64,000 bases of DNA from Lineus longissimus (Eukaryota > Nemertea > Pilidiophora > Heteronemertea > Lineidae), in NCBI RefSeq assembly GCF_910592395.1, contig NC_088315.1, positions 15,113,808-15,177,807 of the forward strand, read 5' to 3'. Shown piece after piece: positions 21,558 through 34,200 of the stretch. Under the pieces are notes generated by a model, which was not told the DNA's origin, ran no database searches, and worked only from the letters and a program-made list of their open reading frames with translations. How positions within the stretch are numbered: position 1 is the first letter of the stretch; each line of letters opens with the position of its first letter. The translations under genes and the position numbers were made by a program.

Positions 21558-22177
21558 CTGCGTTTGTCCAAGAATTTCCTAATGCGGCCGATCTTATAAA
21601 GACTGGCGACGGCGGCTTTGCAAGTCATTTTTACCTGCATGCGCATGCTCATGTCCCCTTCCAACCATGCCCCCAAATCCTTAACACACTTGGAACACTG
21701 AATCCAGACACCGTCAATGTTGATCCCCGGTATAGAGCCCGATCCCCTGGCGCTGACAAAGTTAGCCATGTCGGTCTTTGGCGCATTAAGGGCAAGCATG
21801 TTTTTTGAAAGCCACGTTTTAATATTCCTAATACCATCCTCCATGCTTGTAACCAACGCTGTACATTGGGACTCGTCACCACGGCGAGCCGACTTCAACA
21901 GCTGATTGTCATCAGCAAACAGCTGATACGGAATACTGCACCTGTGCATCACGTCGCCTAGAGGAATTGTGTAGATTGTAAATAGGACCGGGCCGAGAAC
22001 TGAACCTTGTGGAACGCCAAATTCCAATGAAACACGATCAGAAAAAACACCACAGATTGTCACCGAGAGCTGTCTGTCCTCAAGGTAGGATTTAAACCAA
22101 TCGAATGCAGATTCAGTCAATCCAATCCTATTTCGTAGTCGATCCAAAAGTAGGGTGTGGTCAACCGTATCAAATCA
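21558..22177 (-). pseudogene. Non-LTR retrotransposon reverse transcriptase fragment
   Basis: Read on the minus strand it shows FDTVDHTLLLDRLRN (motif A Asp), FGVPQGSVLGPVLF (motif B) and YQLFADDNQLL (the catalytic Asp-Asp of motif C), followed by a thumb-like region ending FLDKRSA. This is the RT core of a CR1/Jockey-type LINE. It starts abruptly at motif A (in-frame stop just before) and ends in unrelated sequence, so endonuclease and 3' end are missing. A dead fragment. Confidence 0.85.
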
Positions 22178-23548
22178 AGTTATTCAGAATGAAGTAAATT
22201 TCCATTTTTAACCTAGGAGGATGCTGTCTGAAAAACAAAGCAGAGGCTCCCAACCTTGAAATTGGCATCGACTTCGTTTGGAAAGAGTTCTATTTGCTTT
22301 AGGATTTTAAATTCTAGCCAAATTAGTGGTGCCTATGGCCAGCCCTTAATCATGAGGTTTTAAAAGGAACCAGTTTTAAACCAACCTTGCACTGCAGGCT
22401 AATGTACAGCCGTGCGCATTGGCCTACAAACTTGTACGCTACGCATATGACAAAAATCTATGGTCTTTCCAGGCATTTGATTACATTATCCTAAATTATG
22501 GTGACAGCCAGCACGGCCAGAAACAGCGATGTAAGAGCTTGGTGAAATGACATGTTATTCATATTACATAACTTTTCCATTCATCGATGGTTTGCAAAGC
22601 TTTATGCCACTTATATAGCTAACTAGGCCTACCAGAATTGTGTAAGATAGTGTAAGTTGGGGACAAAACCTCACAGCAAAGACGGTAGTTTTGCCAAGGA
22701 AGAAATTGAAAAAACTGTAACTAAAATCACCATTTACTCATAAACTACTAGTGATTTTTTTCTTAAAAATACTGGCTTTCCCTAGCAATGACCCTTATTC
22801 ACGCATTGATAAGGTTTTTTTAAAATTCAACCAGTATGATAAGAGTCGATTTCTATGAACCTTTTTCAAGCATTGTCTAGGAGTTCGGCCAAGCAAAAAC
22901 AAGCAGGTGTGCTTATTCTGTTCATAAAAAAAACAAACATGTATCTCATGATTAGGAAGATAACTTAAGGGTTGACCATACGTACCACCATTTTTGCTAG
23001 AACTTGAAGTCTAAAAGCAATTAAATCCCTTTCAAAACAAAGAGAACCCTTTTCTAGAGAACCGCCTTCTAGGTTTTAAATGGGCATTCACTTCATTTTG
23101 ACGGAGTTCTAATTGATTTTGGATTTCAGGTTCTAGCCTAAATGGTAGTACCTATTCCCAACCTAAAAGCCAGTTTGATTTCTTTGTTACGGACCTCACA
23201 TCTGATATCAGTTACATTCTTCTTTTTAATAATGTTTTAGGTTTTCGACTTGTAAACGTTTAAATATCACAGTGTATAGTGTTGATGCGAATAACTCAGT
23301 TTGAGAGGGAATGAAGTGTTTCTATACGAAATCTTAGAGGCTTTTTGACGTTTTCCTTTATATCACAGTGTACATTGTGACCGTGCATGAGCCTTGGCAG
23401 TCTACAGTAAACTAGGGCAGAAATCTAGAGCACAATTTTTTTCAGTCTAACAAGCTTTGCATTGCATTGTTGGGGATTCCCCTTCCAAGTTTCAACCACG
23501 TGATGGGATTATTTGCCTTGGTGTTTTACCCCTTTCATCTCTCCTCAG
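22178..23548. other. Region without recognised feature
   Basis: Probably the last intron of the SET gene. No TIR pair, domain or RNA gene seen. A further exon here cannot be excluded. Confidence 0.4.
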
Positions 23549-23609
23549 CAATCATCAGCCTCATCAGCTGCGACCCTCGAAGGCAACGGGCTTGTTAAAA
23601 TACAGTTAA
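23549..23609 (+). CDS. Candidate last exon of the SET gene
   Basis: A strong acceptor (ATCTCTCCTCAG) precedes it. Joined to 20801-20930 in phase 2 it gives about 20 residues (GNHQPHQLRPSKATGLLKYS) then TAA. In another phase the same exon stays open for 53 residues to a TGA at about 23719, which looks more protein-like but would need one more exon to shift phase. A non-standard AGTAAA near 23625 is the only polyA-like signal. Confidence 0.3.
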
Positions 23610-23894
23610 ATAACTTACAAATTAGTAAAAACTGCGAGAGCACACCCAGGCCCGTTGGTTTTTTAGAAAACAGACTTGCCAAGTCAACTCGTAGTGCCAG
23701 ACATGAAAAGCACGACTGAATACCATTTTGCCTGATTACATCAAATCATTTTGTCTGGACATCAGCACAGACTGAAATAGATTAGCAGGGATAAGCGTGC
23801 GGGGCGACTGCGATTGGTTGTTCGGAATGGATCTTGCTGTGATTAGTTGACGTATTTGCGGCTGAATTATGTCATCATAAAGGGGAAAAGTTTG

Positions 23895-23990
23895 TATAAA
23901 AGGCGCCGTGGACTCGGTTCTTCATCATTACGGAAATCTGTGCTCTAGCGTCTGGGCGTATACCTCATCAGACCAAGGAAGACTACTGCG
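23895..23990 (+). promoter_or_regulatory. Core promoter and probable 5' UTR exon of the ZP gene
   Basis: TATAAAAGGCGCC at 23895 is a near-consensus TATA box. About 30 bases downstream is TTCTTCATCATT, a plausible initiator. A possible donor, CTGCG/GTTAAG, lies at 23990, so the exon of about 65 nt would be spliced to the acceptor at 25178 just before the start codon. The promoter begins about 290 bases after the candidate end of the SET gene. Confidence 0.55.
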
Positions 23991-24853
23991 GTTAAGATTT
24001 ATTTATTTCGTATTTTTGCAATCAAAGGAGGTCCCATTTTGGCAATATTTTTGACAATAATAGTTTTCTCCCGTATCTTTAACCCACTTGAAGAATGTGT
24101 ACAGCGCTGGCATGTTTGTAATTGATATGTATGATTCTCCAAAGCAAATTTACGCCCCAAGATGTGCTCGCATGCCTCTCATGGTCTTTGCTTCGGACCA
24201 TTGGTGTGTTGAAGTGCAAAAACAATGCAAGAAAGAAATTGTAGGCATCATTCCTCCTCGGCAAAATATGAACCAATGTCGCTGCAGATTCCAAACCCTT
24301 GGCCATCTAGATTTACTTCCATGAGAAGCGGCACCTGACAAATGAGTGATTTTGCTTTTGACCTATTACGCGTTTTTATACTATAACGTATGGTTATTTT
24401 TTGTTTTTAATGATATTTACACCTCCCCCCCCCCCCTCCCCCAATCTTTGGTTTTAGGCCGGAATATGCCAGTCAAGATATAACCACTATAGTTGATGGC
24501 TTTTTTGGCAAGGACTGGGTAATAATTTTTGCGCTTGGATAAATCTCCAGTTAAGGTAAAAAATTCTAGGCAGATTTGAAGCAAATTTCAGGCACATCTG
24601 AATGTTTTCAGTATTTTTCTGCCGTCTTCAGGAAAGAATATTGCCAATCATTTATCCTCTTGCATTTGACTTGTGCTTCAGTACCCCGATGCTCTCGAGC
24701 GGAGAGCATAGGAGGTATGTATACATTTTGGGGTGAAATATTGCTTTTTTTCGCACATTGGCAGACACTTTAACTCCGCTCGAAAGCGATTTTATTTGCC
24801 CAAAATGCCCATGCATGAAGTGGGAACGACATTCCCGTCCCACCGTAAAACTG

Positions 24854-24945
24854 TCATCATCCAGATAATTCGTGTTGGGCATGCCAGTTTTGGTTTACGG
24901 TCATCATCCAGATAATTCGTGTTGGGCATGCCAGTTTTGGTTTGT
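24854..24945. repeat. 47-bp tandem duplication
   Basis: Two adjacent copies of a unit starting TCATCATCCAGATAATTCG and ending CCAGTTTTGGTTT, essentially identical. Lies in the 5' UTR intron of the ZP gene. Confidence 0.85.
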
Positions 24946-25178
24946 TCCATAGATTTGAAAGCATAATCGGAATTTGCAAAGGAATAAATTTCATTTAATA
25001 GCGGCATCTTTTAATTTAAGTTAATTAATGATTAATCCTGGGATCTATAGTGATTGTCGTCAAATTTTCATTGCATTTCTGTGGGTACTTTTGAAAGTGA
25101 TTTATTTTTTGTTGGTTTATTTTGGCTCCCGTTTGAATCTTGCCTCCTTTTTTGAATTTTGCATGTTTTCTGTTTCAG

Positions 25179-25249
25179 TGAAATGCTGTTACTGGCTGTG
25201 ATCGTCTGCGCTGCCATGCTGTGTACCACCGGCGCAACTTCGGGCATCG
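25179..25249 (+). CDS. ZP gene exon: start codon and signal peptide
   Basis: The acceptor GTTTCAG is followed by TGAA-ATG. It encodes MLLLAVIVCAAMLCTTGATS, a classic hydrophobic signal peptide with small residues (GATS) at the likely cleavage point. The donor CATCG/GTGAGT leaves phase 1, which is kept through the next five introns. Confidence 0.9.
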
Positions 25250-28200
25250 GTGAGTCAAATGGCGGCTAGTCCAGCCGAGTCGTATATGTTGTTACTGGAC
25301 AAGATTTTCCCGAATTCCTTTTGAATGGCTCTGAAAGTTCCTCGAAATTAATCCTAAAAGTAGGATAGATTTTTCCCGATAGTTCCGAATCTCAAAAAAG
25401 CGAATATTTTGCGCCTGAAAGTTGTATTTGGCCAAGCAAATATCACGTCTAATTGCCCTTAACGGTTTAGGCCTATCGACGCCCTTTAAAGAAGTCTTGT
25501 AGGGGGGGTTGATGTGCCAGATGACCCTTTAATAAGACGTCGGATCAATAGGAATTTGGGCATTGGTACGTGCGGAGTTTGTAGACAGTCGACAGTTTAT
25601 TGGGCTATGCGTGAAGTAAGGGGCAAAAACGATGCAAGCAGCCTGTGTGTAACTAACTGTAATGGCTTTTTCAGCTGTTGACGACGCCTGTTCGACCAAC
25701 GCGTTTTGCAACTATGAAGGAGACTCCCCAATGGATCACACGAAATGTGACAGCTCTGTGTGTGTATGTACGAGCTTGTATTATGGAGAGGCTGGCGATA
25801 CGACCTGTGTTCAAGGCAAGTATCCAACAATGTCCAAGTATAATGTAGTCGCTGCCGATCTGATCAATCATATCGGCAATCATATCGGCAAGTAGTTTTC
25901 GGGTTTCTCTTTTTCAAATCCCAAGAAATAATGGATTTATTTGATGCATGATATGCAGACTTGATTGGTTTACACCCAAACAAAAAATCATGCTTGGAAA
26001 GGCCAATTGAATTTCGAAGACCTGATGGTCATCATGAACGATAACGGCCATTTTTTTACAATGGGCAGATCATGACATTTTGGACCGTTTTGGTCATGGT
26101 CATTGTTTCCAAACGTTGAAAAGTCGTCGGGTAGACACAGTTGTAATAAAATATACTTGGCGTGGCTTGGTAGATTTCACTTGCCTGTGGGGTGCCATGC
26201 AGGACCAAATAAAGTACTGAAAATCGAACGATCCATTTAAATACACACGTACACAACTTTTCTGAACATGGCGATTCAGGTGTTAATTCACCTTGCCCCA
26301 AGTTTGAGTGCATGCATATAAATTATACGTCTAATGAACTTTCTTTATGGCAGCTTCACTCGGCGGTAGTTGTGCTGGCAAAACGGACGCTGCTGCGTTT
26401 TGTGCAACAAGTGACCCTGATGCAGAGTGTGCCAGCGACGTCTGTGCCTGCAGTGCCGGATTCTACGAAACTGAAAGTTTACTTGATGGAACCACGCATT
26501 GCTCTAAAGGTAAGTGAACAACTGAGAATCGCAAGGTTTGAAAGGCTTTACACTGAACAATGCATATACTATTGCAGAGTTCGAAATGATCCGGCACTGT
26601 TGTACAAGTCATTGGAAACCTTTTTGTTAGGTCATGAATTGGTAGCCATTTTAACAAAACCGATATATTGAAGACGGTTTTCAAAAAAGTTAATTTGAAT
26701 GCAACATGTTCTGTGTCCGACTGCCAGAAACATCTGTGTAATGCCTTTACCAACCATGTATCCGAGGCTCGAAAGTTTTAAAAATATTGATATAATACTT
26801 GAGCAATACGTAATGCCACTTCACGCGCGCACGTCTCGAGCCCTTTAACGCTCGTTTTTTCAAATAGTAATTTATTTTACAGTCGCAGTCGGAACTCCAT
26901 GCGACTCCTCGGCTGGTGGTGATGCTTTCTGTCGAACGGGCCTTCCTGCAGATTCTGAATGCATCGTCATAACGCAGACATGTGAATGTCCCAGTGGAAA
27001 GACCTATGTACCGTCCCTCGATCTCTGCCATACTGAAAGTTTCCATGCCACATGCGCAACGTGCAGACAAACTGGCGGACATTGTTATGACATTGAGGAT
27101 GACGATTCCCCCACTGGATGTGTCTGTCCTCCATCTAAGGATAGCAGTGGCGTGGCCCTAACTGTAGGATGTGACCTTGGCATCGGTAAGATATCATCTG
27201 TATTTCTGTATTGATTCACCTAGTACTCGAAGTAGAAAAAAGGAAAGATGAAAAAAGAAGTACGCAGTTTTCGAATCGGAAGGTTTTATTTTACGTTCTG
27301 TCGGGTGCTAGTAAGCATAATCGAAGTTTCGGCAGATGTCTACCGATGATTCTAAAGTATTCGCAAGCTACCATAACTATTTAAGTCTCGGTAGTGCAAT
27401 GGCAAACAACACCGATAATACAATGATGCAAATACTAATACAATTATGCCGTGTCAAAAGAAAATGCATAGCTTTCATGGAAATAATTCGCTCATTTGGT
27501 CTGAACCCGCAACCAAACTTGTCACTTGCTGTCACTGACAATACTGTGACGCTGCCGATCGAGGGGCTCCTGTACAAAAATAAATGTCCATAGGTTTTTG
27601 AAAAGATCGCAGATGGCATAAGATAATTGAATGCGGTTTTCAGCAGAAAATGGTATATTTGGTAATGTATCTGTTGTTGTATCTGTATTTGGGCCTAGCT
27701 AATCCGGGCTCTTCATTATGTAACTGGCAATTTTAAAAATGTCCAAAAACTAACTTTTTTATTTTTGTTCTTTTTCACAATGTATGGATGAACTATGATG
27801 CAACGAAGGTTGTTTCGCTTTAATTAGAAAATTCCTCCTAAATTCCGTTATTTTGAAGACTACTTTTAGCTCGCTATAGGCGATTGTTTTTTCAGACAAC
27901 TTTGTATTGCTGACCATGAGGGGAGTTCTCAGTCTGGCCCCATTCATAAAAACCCTAACTTTCAACACAATTGATGGTTTAATTAGTCAAAGTGATTCCC
28001 AAACGAATTTTTTTTTCGAAATATCTGTTACATAATGAAGGGATGGAATTGGGTGCATCCAAATACAACGGATTTATGACCAACTAAATATACCATTCTC
28101 GGCTTAAAACCGCATTCAAATATCTTATTTCTGTGATATTTTTAAGAGTCGCAACACTAGGGCTGAACGTGTAATGGAAGGCGTACCATAAACTGGCTAC

Positions 28201-31200
28201 ATGTAATTGGCGTAGACTACATTTATCCTGTTGGAGACTTATATAGCCGGCTTCGGGAGGCAGTTTCACATGCTTATTACACGTAATGTAGGCCTGTTGT
28301 ACAGGAACCCTTCAACCAGTTAAAGCGTCTACACAGTAAGAAGAAATAATATTGACGGCAAGAAAACTGAACGACATTTATTCACAGCTAGTTTTAATTA
28401 AAATCTTTTTTAGCTCTGATTGGCGACTATTGCGATCCAACTGGAACACCTGCAGTGGATTGTGAATTAGAAGACTCCAGTTGTCTTCACGCAGGCGCGC
28501 TAAATGGTCGCTTCACCTGTCAATGTGACCCTGGGTATCACGCCATAAGTTTATTTGGAGACGAACGGAAATGCTGTAAGTAATATTTGTACTTGATTAG
28601 TATTGTCGCGCCGAGTTTCTATATTGCCAATTCGATCAGCTTAATTCGGTTTTCATGAAGTAGCAATATCAACATGCTAAGACTGCTTTGGCAAAATGAC
28701 AATGAACTATTTTGTAGGCCTGGGACAATTTCCAATGTTATATCCCCAGCGCAATAAACATGAGGTTCGAGTCTTTGCACATCCTAATGCACAAAATAAC
28801 CCCTGGAAAACGTGTCCGGCCCGCGAGCTTTTTTCCCAAACCACATGATATCCATTGCAATGGTTATTCGTAGCGTTCCTAGCTCTTCTATTATATAGAG
28901 GGGCGCGCATATAATCGTTCCGGATAATCGAAGAAATTCGATTCTCATGGTACACTGTGCGTGGTAGTCTCTTTACTTAAAAGTTTACAAAAGTCCAAAT
29001 GGAAATATGTTTGGGCCATGGATATGTACAATAGTTCGGGAGAAAAAACTCGTCCGACCCTATAAGGTATGGTTCTGGTAGAGGCCATCAACTGTCAATT
29101 GCCCTGAAATGGAATAAACCGACCTATTAACTTTGGAGTCATTTGAATTGTCGTGAAATTCCAGAGCTCGAAGGGTTGACTGCCGTGGTCTTTCAAGAAC
29201 CATGTACAGTATCAGAAGTAAGAACACGTCCTAGAAACATTTTCCTTAGGAATTTTAGACTGATACACCGGCTTCTGCACAAAATATCTTTCAGAACTTT
29301 TAGCTGTAAAGTTTTGGCAGACTGCCCACACGTGTGCATATCCTGTCGGAATTTGTATGCCTATGAAAGCATTAATATCTTGCAATTCAACTAAATTGTG
29401 ATAATATTGCTATTTTTGGGAGTCTGTTGCAGAAATTTACTTGTTTCGGTGAATGAGTGTAACATGTGTGAAGGGCTTCTCTGGTTGAATAGGCTTCTCT
29501 GGTTGAATCGGCTGGTTACTTAAAATTCGTGGCACTATTTCATTTCACTTTTCATTTCGCACTTTTTTTTCAGATCGCTCAATTGCCAAAGAAACTGATC
29601 GTAACTGCATGTGGTGCCAGTCACGCGGTGGCATATGTTATGATATTGACGATGATGGCGTTCGTGATGGGTGTATGTGCCCAGCCACTAGGAGTACCTC
29701 AGATCCCAATGATCCCAGCACTGATTGTGACGTAAACCATGGTAAACGCGTTTGAACCTCATCTAGCATTGTGCTACACCCGTGACCTACTAGATTTTCA
29801 CTAAGAAATCTTTTTCCTGTTAATTTCTTTTTGGAATCGGCCATTTAGTAATATACTGGAGCCTTTTACATCAATGGTTGTGATCTACACTTTCATTGAA
29901 CATGAGCACTTAATCGTGGGTGCCATTAAGGCTTTACCTGTCCGATATGTCGACAACAGCGATGCTTACATTGAAATGTTTATTGAACCACGCTTGATTT
30001 AAGATAGAAGAACCAAGTCACTTTCTTATTCTAAAGACACTCTATTCGGAGGAAGTGACGCGAGGTCATGAAGCGTTTCAATGGTTACGTGAAAGGAAAC
30101 TTTTTTTCAAGACGACCCCAAAAAAGGTGCATTGCTTGGACTTATCTACTTGACACATTACCACGTGCTTTCCGTCACCACGTGTTTTCCGTCATTAACT
30201 GCTGAGCCTTAGTACACACTTGGAATTTTTTGTTTCAGTGACCGTTTCCTGTACTGCAAGTAGAATGGACATATGCTACACTCCCCACGACACTACTCGC
30301 CTCCCTGGCATGGCAACCAAACTAACCAATGGGGATGCGTACGTTTACATCGAACGCCACCTTGGAGAAGATCCTTGTCGATTTGAATACGATGGAAGTA
30401 GTGACTGGTGTGTGAGCCTCGACCTTGCTTCCGACCAGACTGATGCTTGTGATACCCGTGTTACCTTTCCAACGGTAGGAAAATGCTGCAAAGCAATAGG
30501 ATTTTACCAGTGTTTAATCCGATTGCTTTAAGCTCTATATCGATTTGCAGTGGTAAATATACATCTGGTAGTGTACGGGTGTAGATACAAATGGAATATA
30601 CTCCAGACTTGCAATTTCAGGAACGTCTTGGATCGGCAACCTAAGCCCATGTAGATATTATGCTCATTGTCGTTGTGCAGCACGATTGAAAAATTTTGAA
30701 GAGCATAATAGGTTGGCGGCACCAATTTGTTTATGCCATTTGCCTTCATGCAAAGATTTCAGAATGGCAGGCCCAATTGGATTTCACTTCGTCGAAGAGA
30801 CTTTTTTGAGGATTCGTTACCAACCTAGACCTAGACATAAAAGTATCGCCAAATCGATCGATAAAAGTCTTAGTGGTTGGGTAACAAGTGATCAGTTTAT
30901 TCCCAATGCTAATCATTGTAAACTTTCCTAAGACGGACAAAATTTAGCCAATTGTAACAGGCCAGGGTCCCTTCTGGTCCACTTACAAAAGACCCCCAAC
31001 TGAAATAAATAGTAATAAATCCCAGTGTCGTAAGTTAGCCTCATTAAAACAAGTTGATCGGTAAAACAAGTTGATCGGGAAAAGTCGCGTTTCTCTTTCA
31101 CGTTAAAAGACCCAACTCCCGGGTGAACTGTTCAGGAGAAGCTTTTTGTAATTCGGAGGTTATTCATGCTCGTCCGTTTACAGCACTTGTAATGACCTTC

Positions 31201-34200
31201 ACATAATCATGAAATCAAAGATACCATTCCAATATAAACATTTGTAATTTTAATACAAACTGCCACGTAACTGGCTAAGATGTGGCATGTTTTACGAACA
31301 GGTAATTAGTAGAGCTGGGGGCCTTAACGTGCATCTGCATAAAAGGGCCGATTTTTGAGAAAATGGCGGACGATCTTGTAAATGCCAGCTTTGCGATGTA
31401 CACAAATGTGCGGTATTGCAACAGACTGCAGTTCTTTGACAAAAAAGAATATGTGTTGGAAGAAATTGACGTTAGGATTTGAAAAAAAATGATTTGATAA
31501 AAAATGGTTAATAAGGGGAGTAGTTTTTGTAGTTGACGCACACCCGGTCTGGTATCTGGTCATTCTTTTTTACGCTACTTTACCCGAGAGTTCCTCGAGC
31601 CTGGTGCGTGAGCGTGCGGGCTCAATTCATACTGGGCATGCGCTTCAATACGGGAGATCCGTCGCTTAACAAAGCGCGGCGCGTGAAATCGAACACGCTA
31701 TTAATTCCCTTCTGTAAAACTGCTCTTACGAATACGTGTCGATACCTGTTGATCACTTCAAGCTTCTTTTATATTGCAGAATCGCCACATCAGTTACAAC
31801 AACTGGATGGTCCTCCAAACTACTGCCATCGGAAGGAGTATGTCGGATGAGAGCGTCCATCTTTACTGTCAATACGACATTATCTCGCATGTGTTCACCG
31901 AAACCGGAACGGAAGTTGTCGGGTGAGTAATCTAACGTTAAATTCTACCGGCATAGAGGCCATATATTAGAGAATCCTGCAATATAACTGCGAAATGCCG
32001 AAGTTTGTTTCTCCCGTGATGCCTGTGTACAGGCAGCAAGACTCGTCGCTCTGCAAACGTTACAATGACCTTCTGTCCTTTTCAGGTTTGCCTCTATGGC
32101 GTCCGAGGGAGATGAAGTGCACCCTGTCTTAACAATGGATGTTCATGATGAATTCGGCCGGGACGCAACCGTGCAGGGCATCAGACAAGGCCAGCCAACA
32201 ATGCTCATCATAGAGATGACTGAAGACAAGAGCGTGTACCACTCCATCAGGCCAGAAGTTTGCATTGCCTCAAACCGACCAGAATTGTCCAACCCGGCTA
32301 CATCGTCCATTCTGCTGCTTTATGAAGGGTATGCATCTTGTTTGGATAAATTCTAAATGTGTGACTGAAGGACCCAGTTGATACCTTTTTACCACATTAC
32401 CTGTTACACCTTCGCAAGTTGTGTGACATTACGAGTTTTGAAACGTGGTGGACGTTCCAGCACTGTTGAATTCGATACATGGGTAAAACCTAACATACCA
32501 ACTACAGAAAAAAGATTGTTCAGGAAACTCTTCTCTTTCAGTTGCCCAGTCGTGGACTCCTACCTTAACGCGAAGAACACGTTCTATCCCGATCCAGCTG
32601 ATGCAGAGGTATCTAGAACTGGTTACTTCCCAATGCTTCAATTCGAGGATACGCAATTTGTGTTCTTTCACTGTGCCGTCGAGGTTTGCAGGAATGACGA
32701 AGATTGTGACCCGGTAAGTTGTTTTGCTCGTCTTGGTTAGTTTCGGCTTCCATGACCTTTTTCGTCTCCAGTTGCATTCTCATTATAGTCTGGGATGCGA
32801 AACGCAAAACTTGTACGTATACTTATATTTTTTGTCGAATACGTCATCAAATGTGGGACTGGTTTTTTCCCGTCTTGTACATAAGTCGAATCTTCCAGCC
32901 TCGATTAAAATGCCGCGAAGACTTTGGCTGTTGACTCACGACTGAGAAAACCTGTTTTGTGGTTTCTTTTCTGCATCGAATCAACCCATGACAGCATTGA
33001 ATTAATCATGTCGTCATTGATCATCATCGATCAGCACAGTCGATTACATTATCGCGTTTCTAAACGTGGATACCTACACATACCTACACAGATTTTTTGG
33101 CAAACGACAAACTGCCACCAAAAACAAGCTTTTCTTTTGTATATTCCGCTCGGATTTCAAAATCATTAGTCGCTGTTCAGATCGGTGAAACTGGAGTACG
33201 TGCATGACGGATGTTTACATTGCGAAGGTGTATTGTGTGGTGGGCATTGGACCGTGAAATGCTAGTGTTGCTCTTGTAGAAACAGTGACACGTAATGGCC
33301 AGCTAGACGGGTCGGATGTCCGACATACCAAGTCGGCCCAGATTTTGGAGGTGACGCGGCCTGTGGCGTAGGGGTGTTACAAGGGGCTGAGGTAGCCGTT
33401 TTGAACTGCTAAACAATTGGTGCCCGGATGGAGAGGTTGGTCATCAACGTAGACGGCCTTTTTCCAAAATAGCACGCGTTTGTATGGCTAGCTGTAATTG
33501 GTCGCAAGGCACTGGAATAGATTTGCCCTCCGAAAACCAACGGCAATTGCACTTGCCAGGGCTCCCGTATGCGCATCATGGCAAGTAACATACGTTGGTG
33601 CGGCGATTATTTTTGAAGATTTATGACTCCCTGGAATGTGGATCAAGGGTCGCTGTTGTAAATTTAGCAATTGCCTTGATGATAATAAGCTGTAATTTAA
33701 ATCGACCAATCGACTGTGCATTGGTAATGTGTGTCGTGATGTTTCACGTCTGATATAGAACCGAGTGAAAGCTTTTATTTTTTTGAAATAATGCATTGCA
33801 GGTTGACTGTTCCGGTGGTGTTGAGAGAAGGAAAAGAGCCATTGCATCATTGGAAGGCGACACTATCCTGCAGCGTGAAGTCCGGGAACTGCAATCTGGG
33901 TCGACTAGATTGGAAGCTCTTTACACTGGACCTGTACAGATTATTGCAGATTCGAACTCCAGAGGAAGTCTTTCCGTGAGAACTGATAAATCTGACTGTA
34001 AGTACAGAAATCATTGCGGGTTGTGCAGTCGGTCCGACAATCATTTAAACACCATACGACCGCTTACTTTACAGTGCTATGGTAACACTACACTGGAGCA
34101 GTTTGCGCCTGTATTGGAGCCGAGCGGATCAGATGGTTATTCCACATTCAAACTTCTCCCTGGAACGCTTTTGAATGTGTTTTTTTACTCAAGTTAATCC

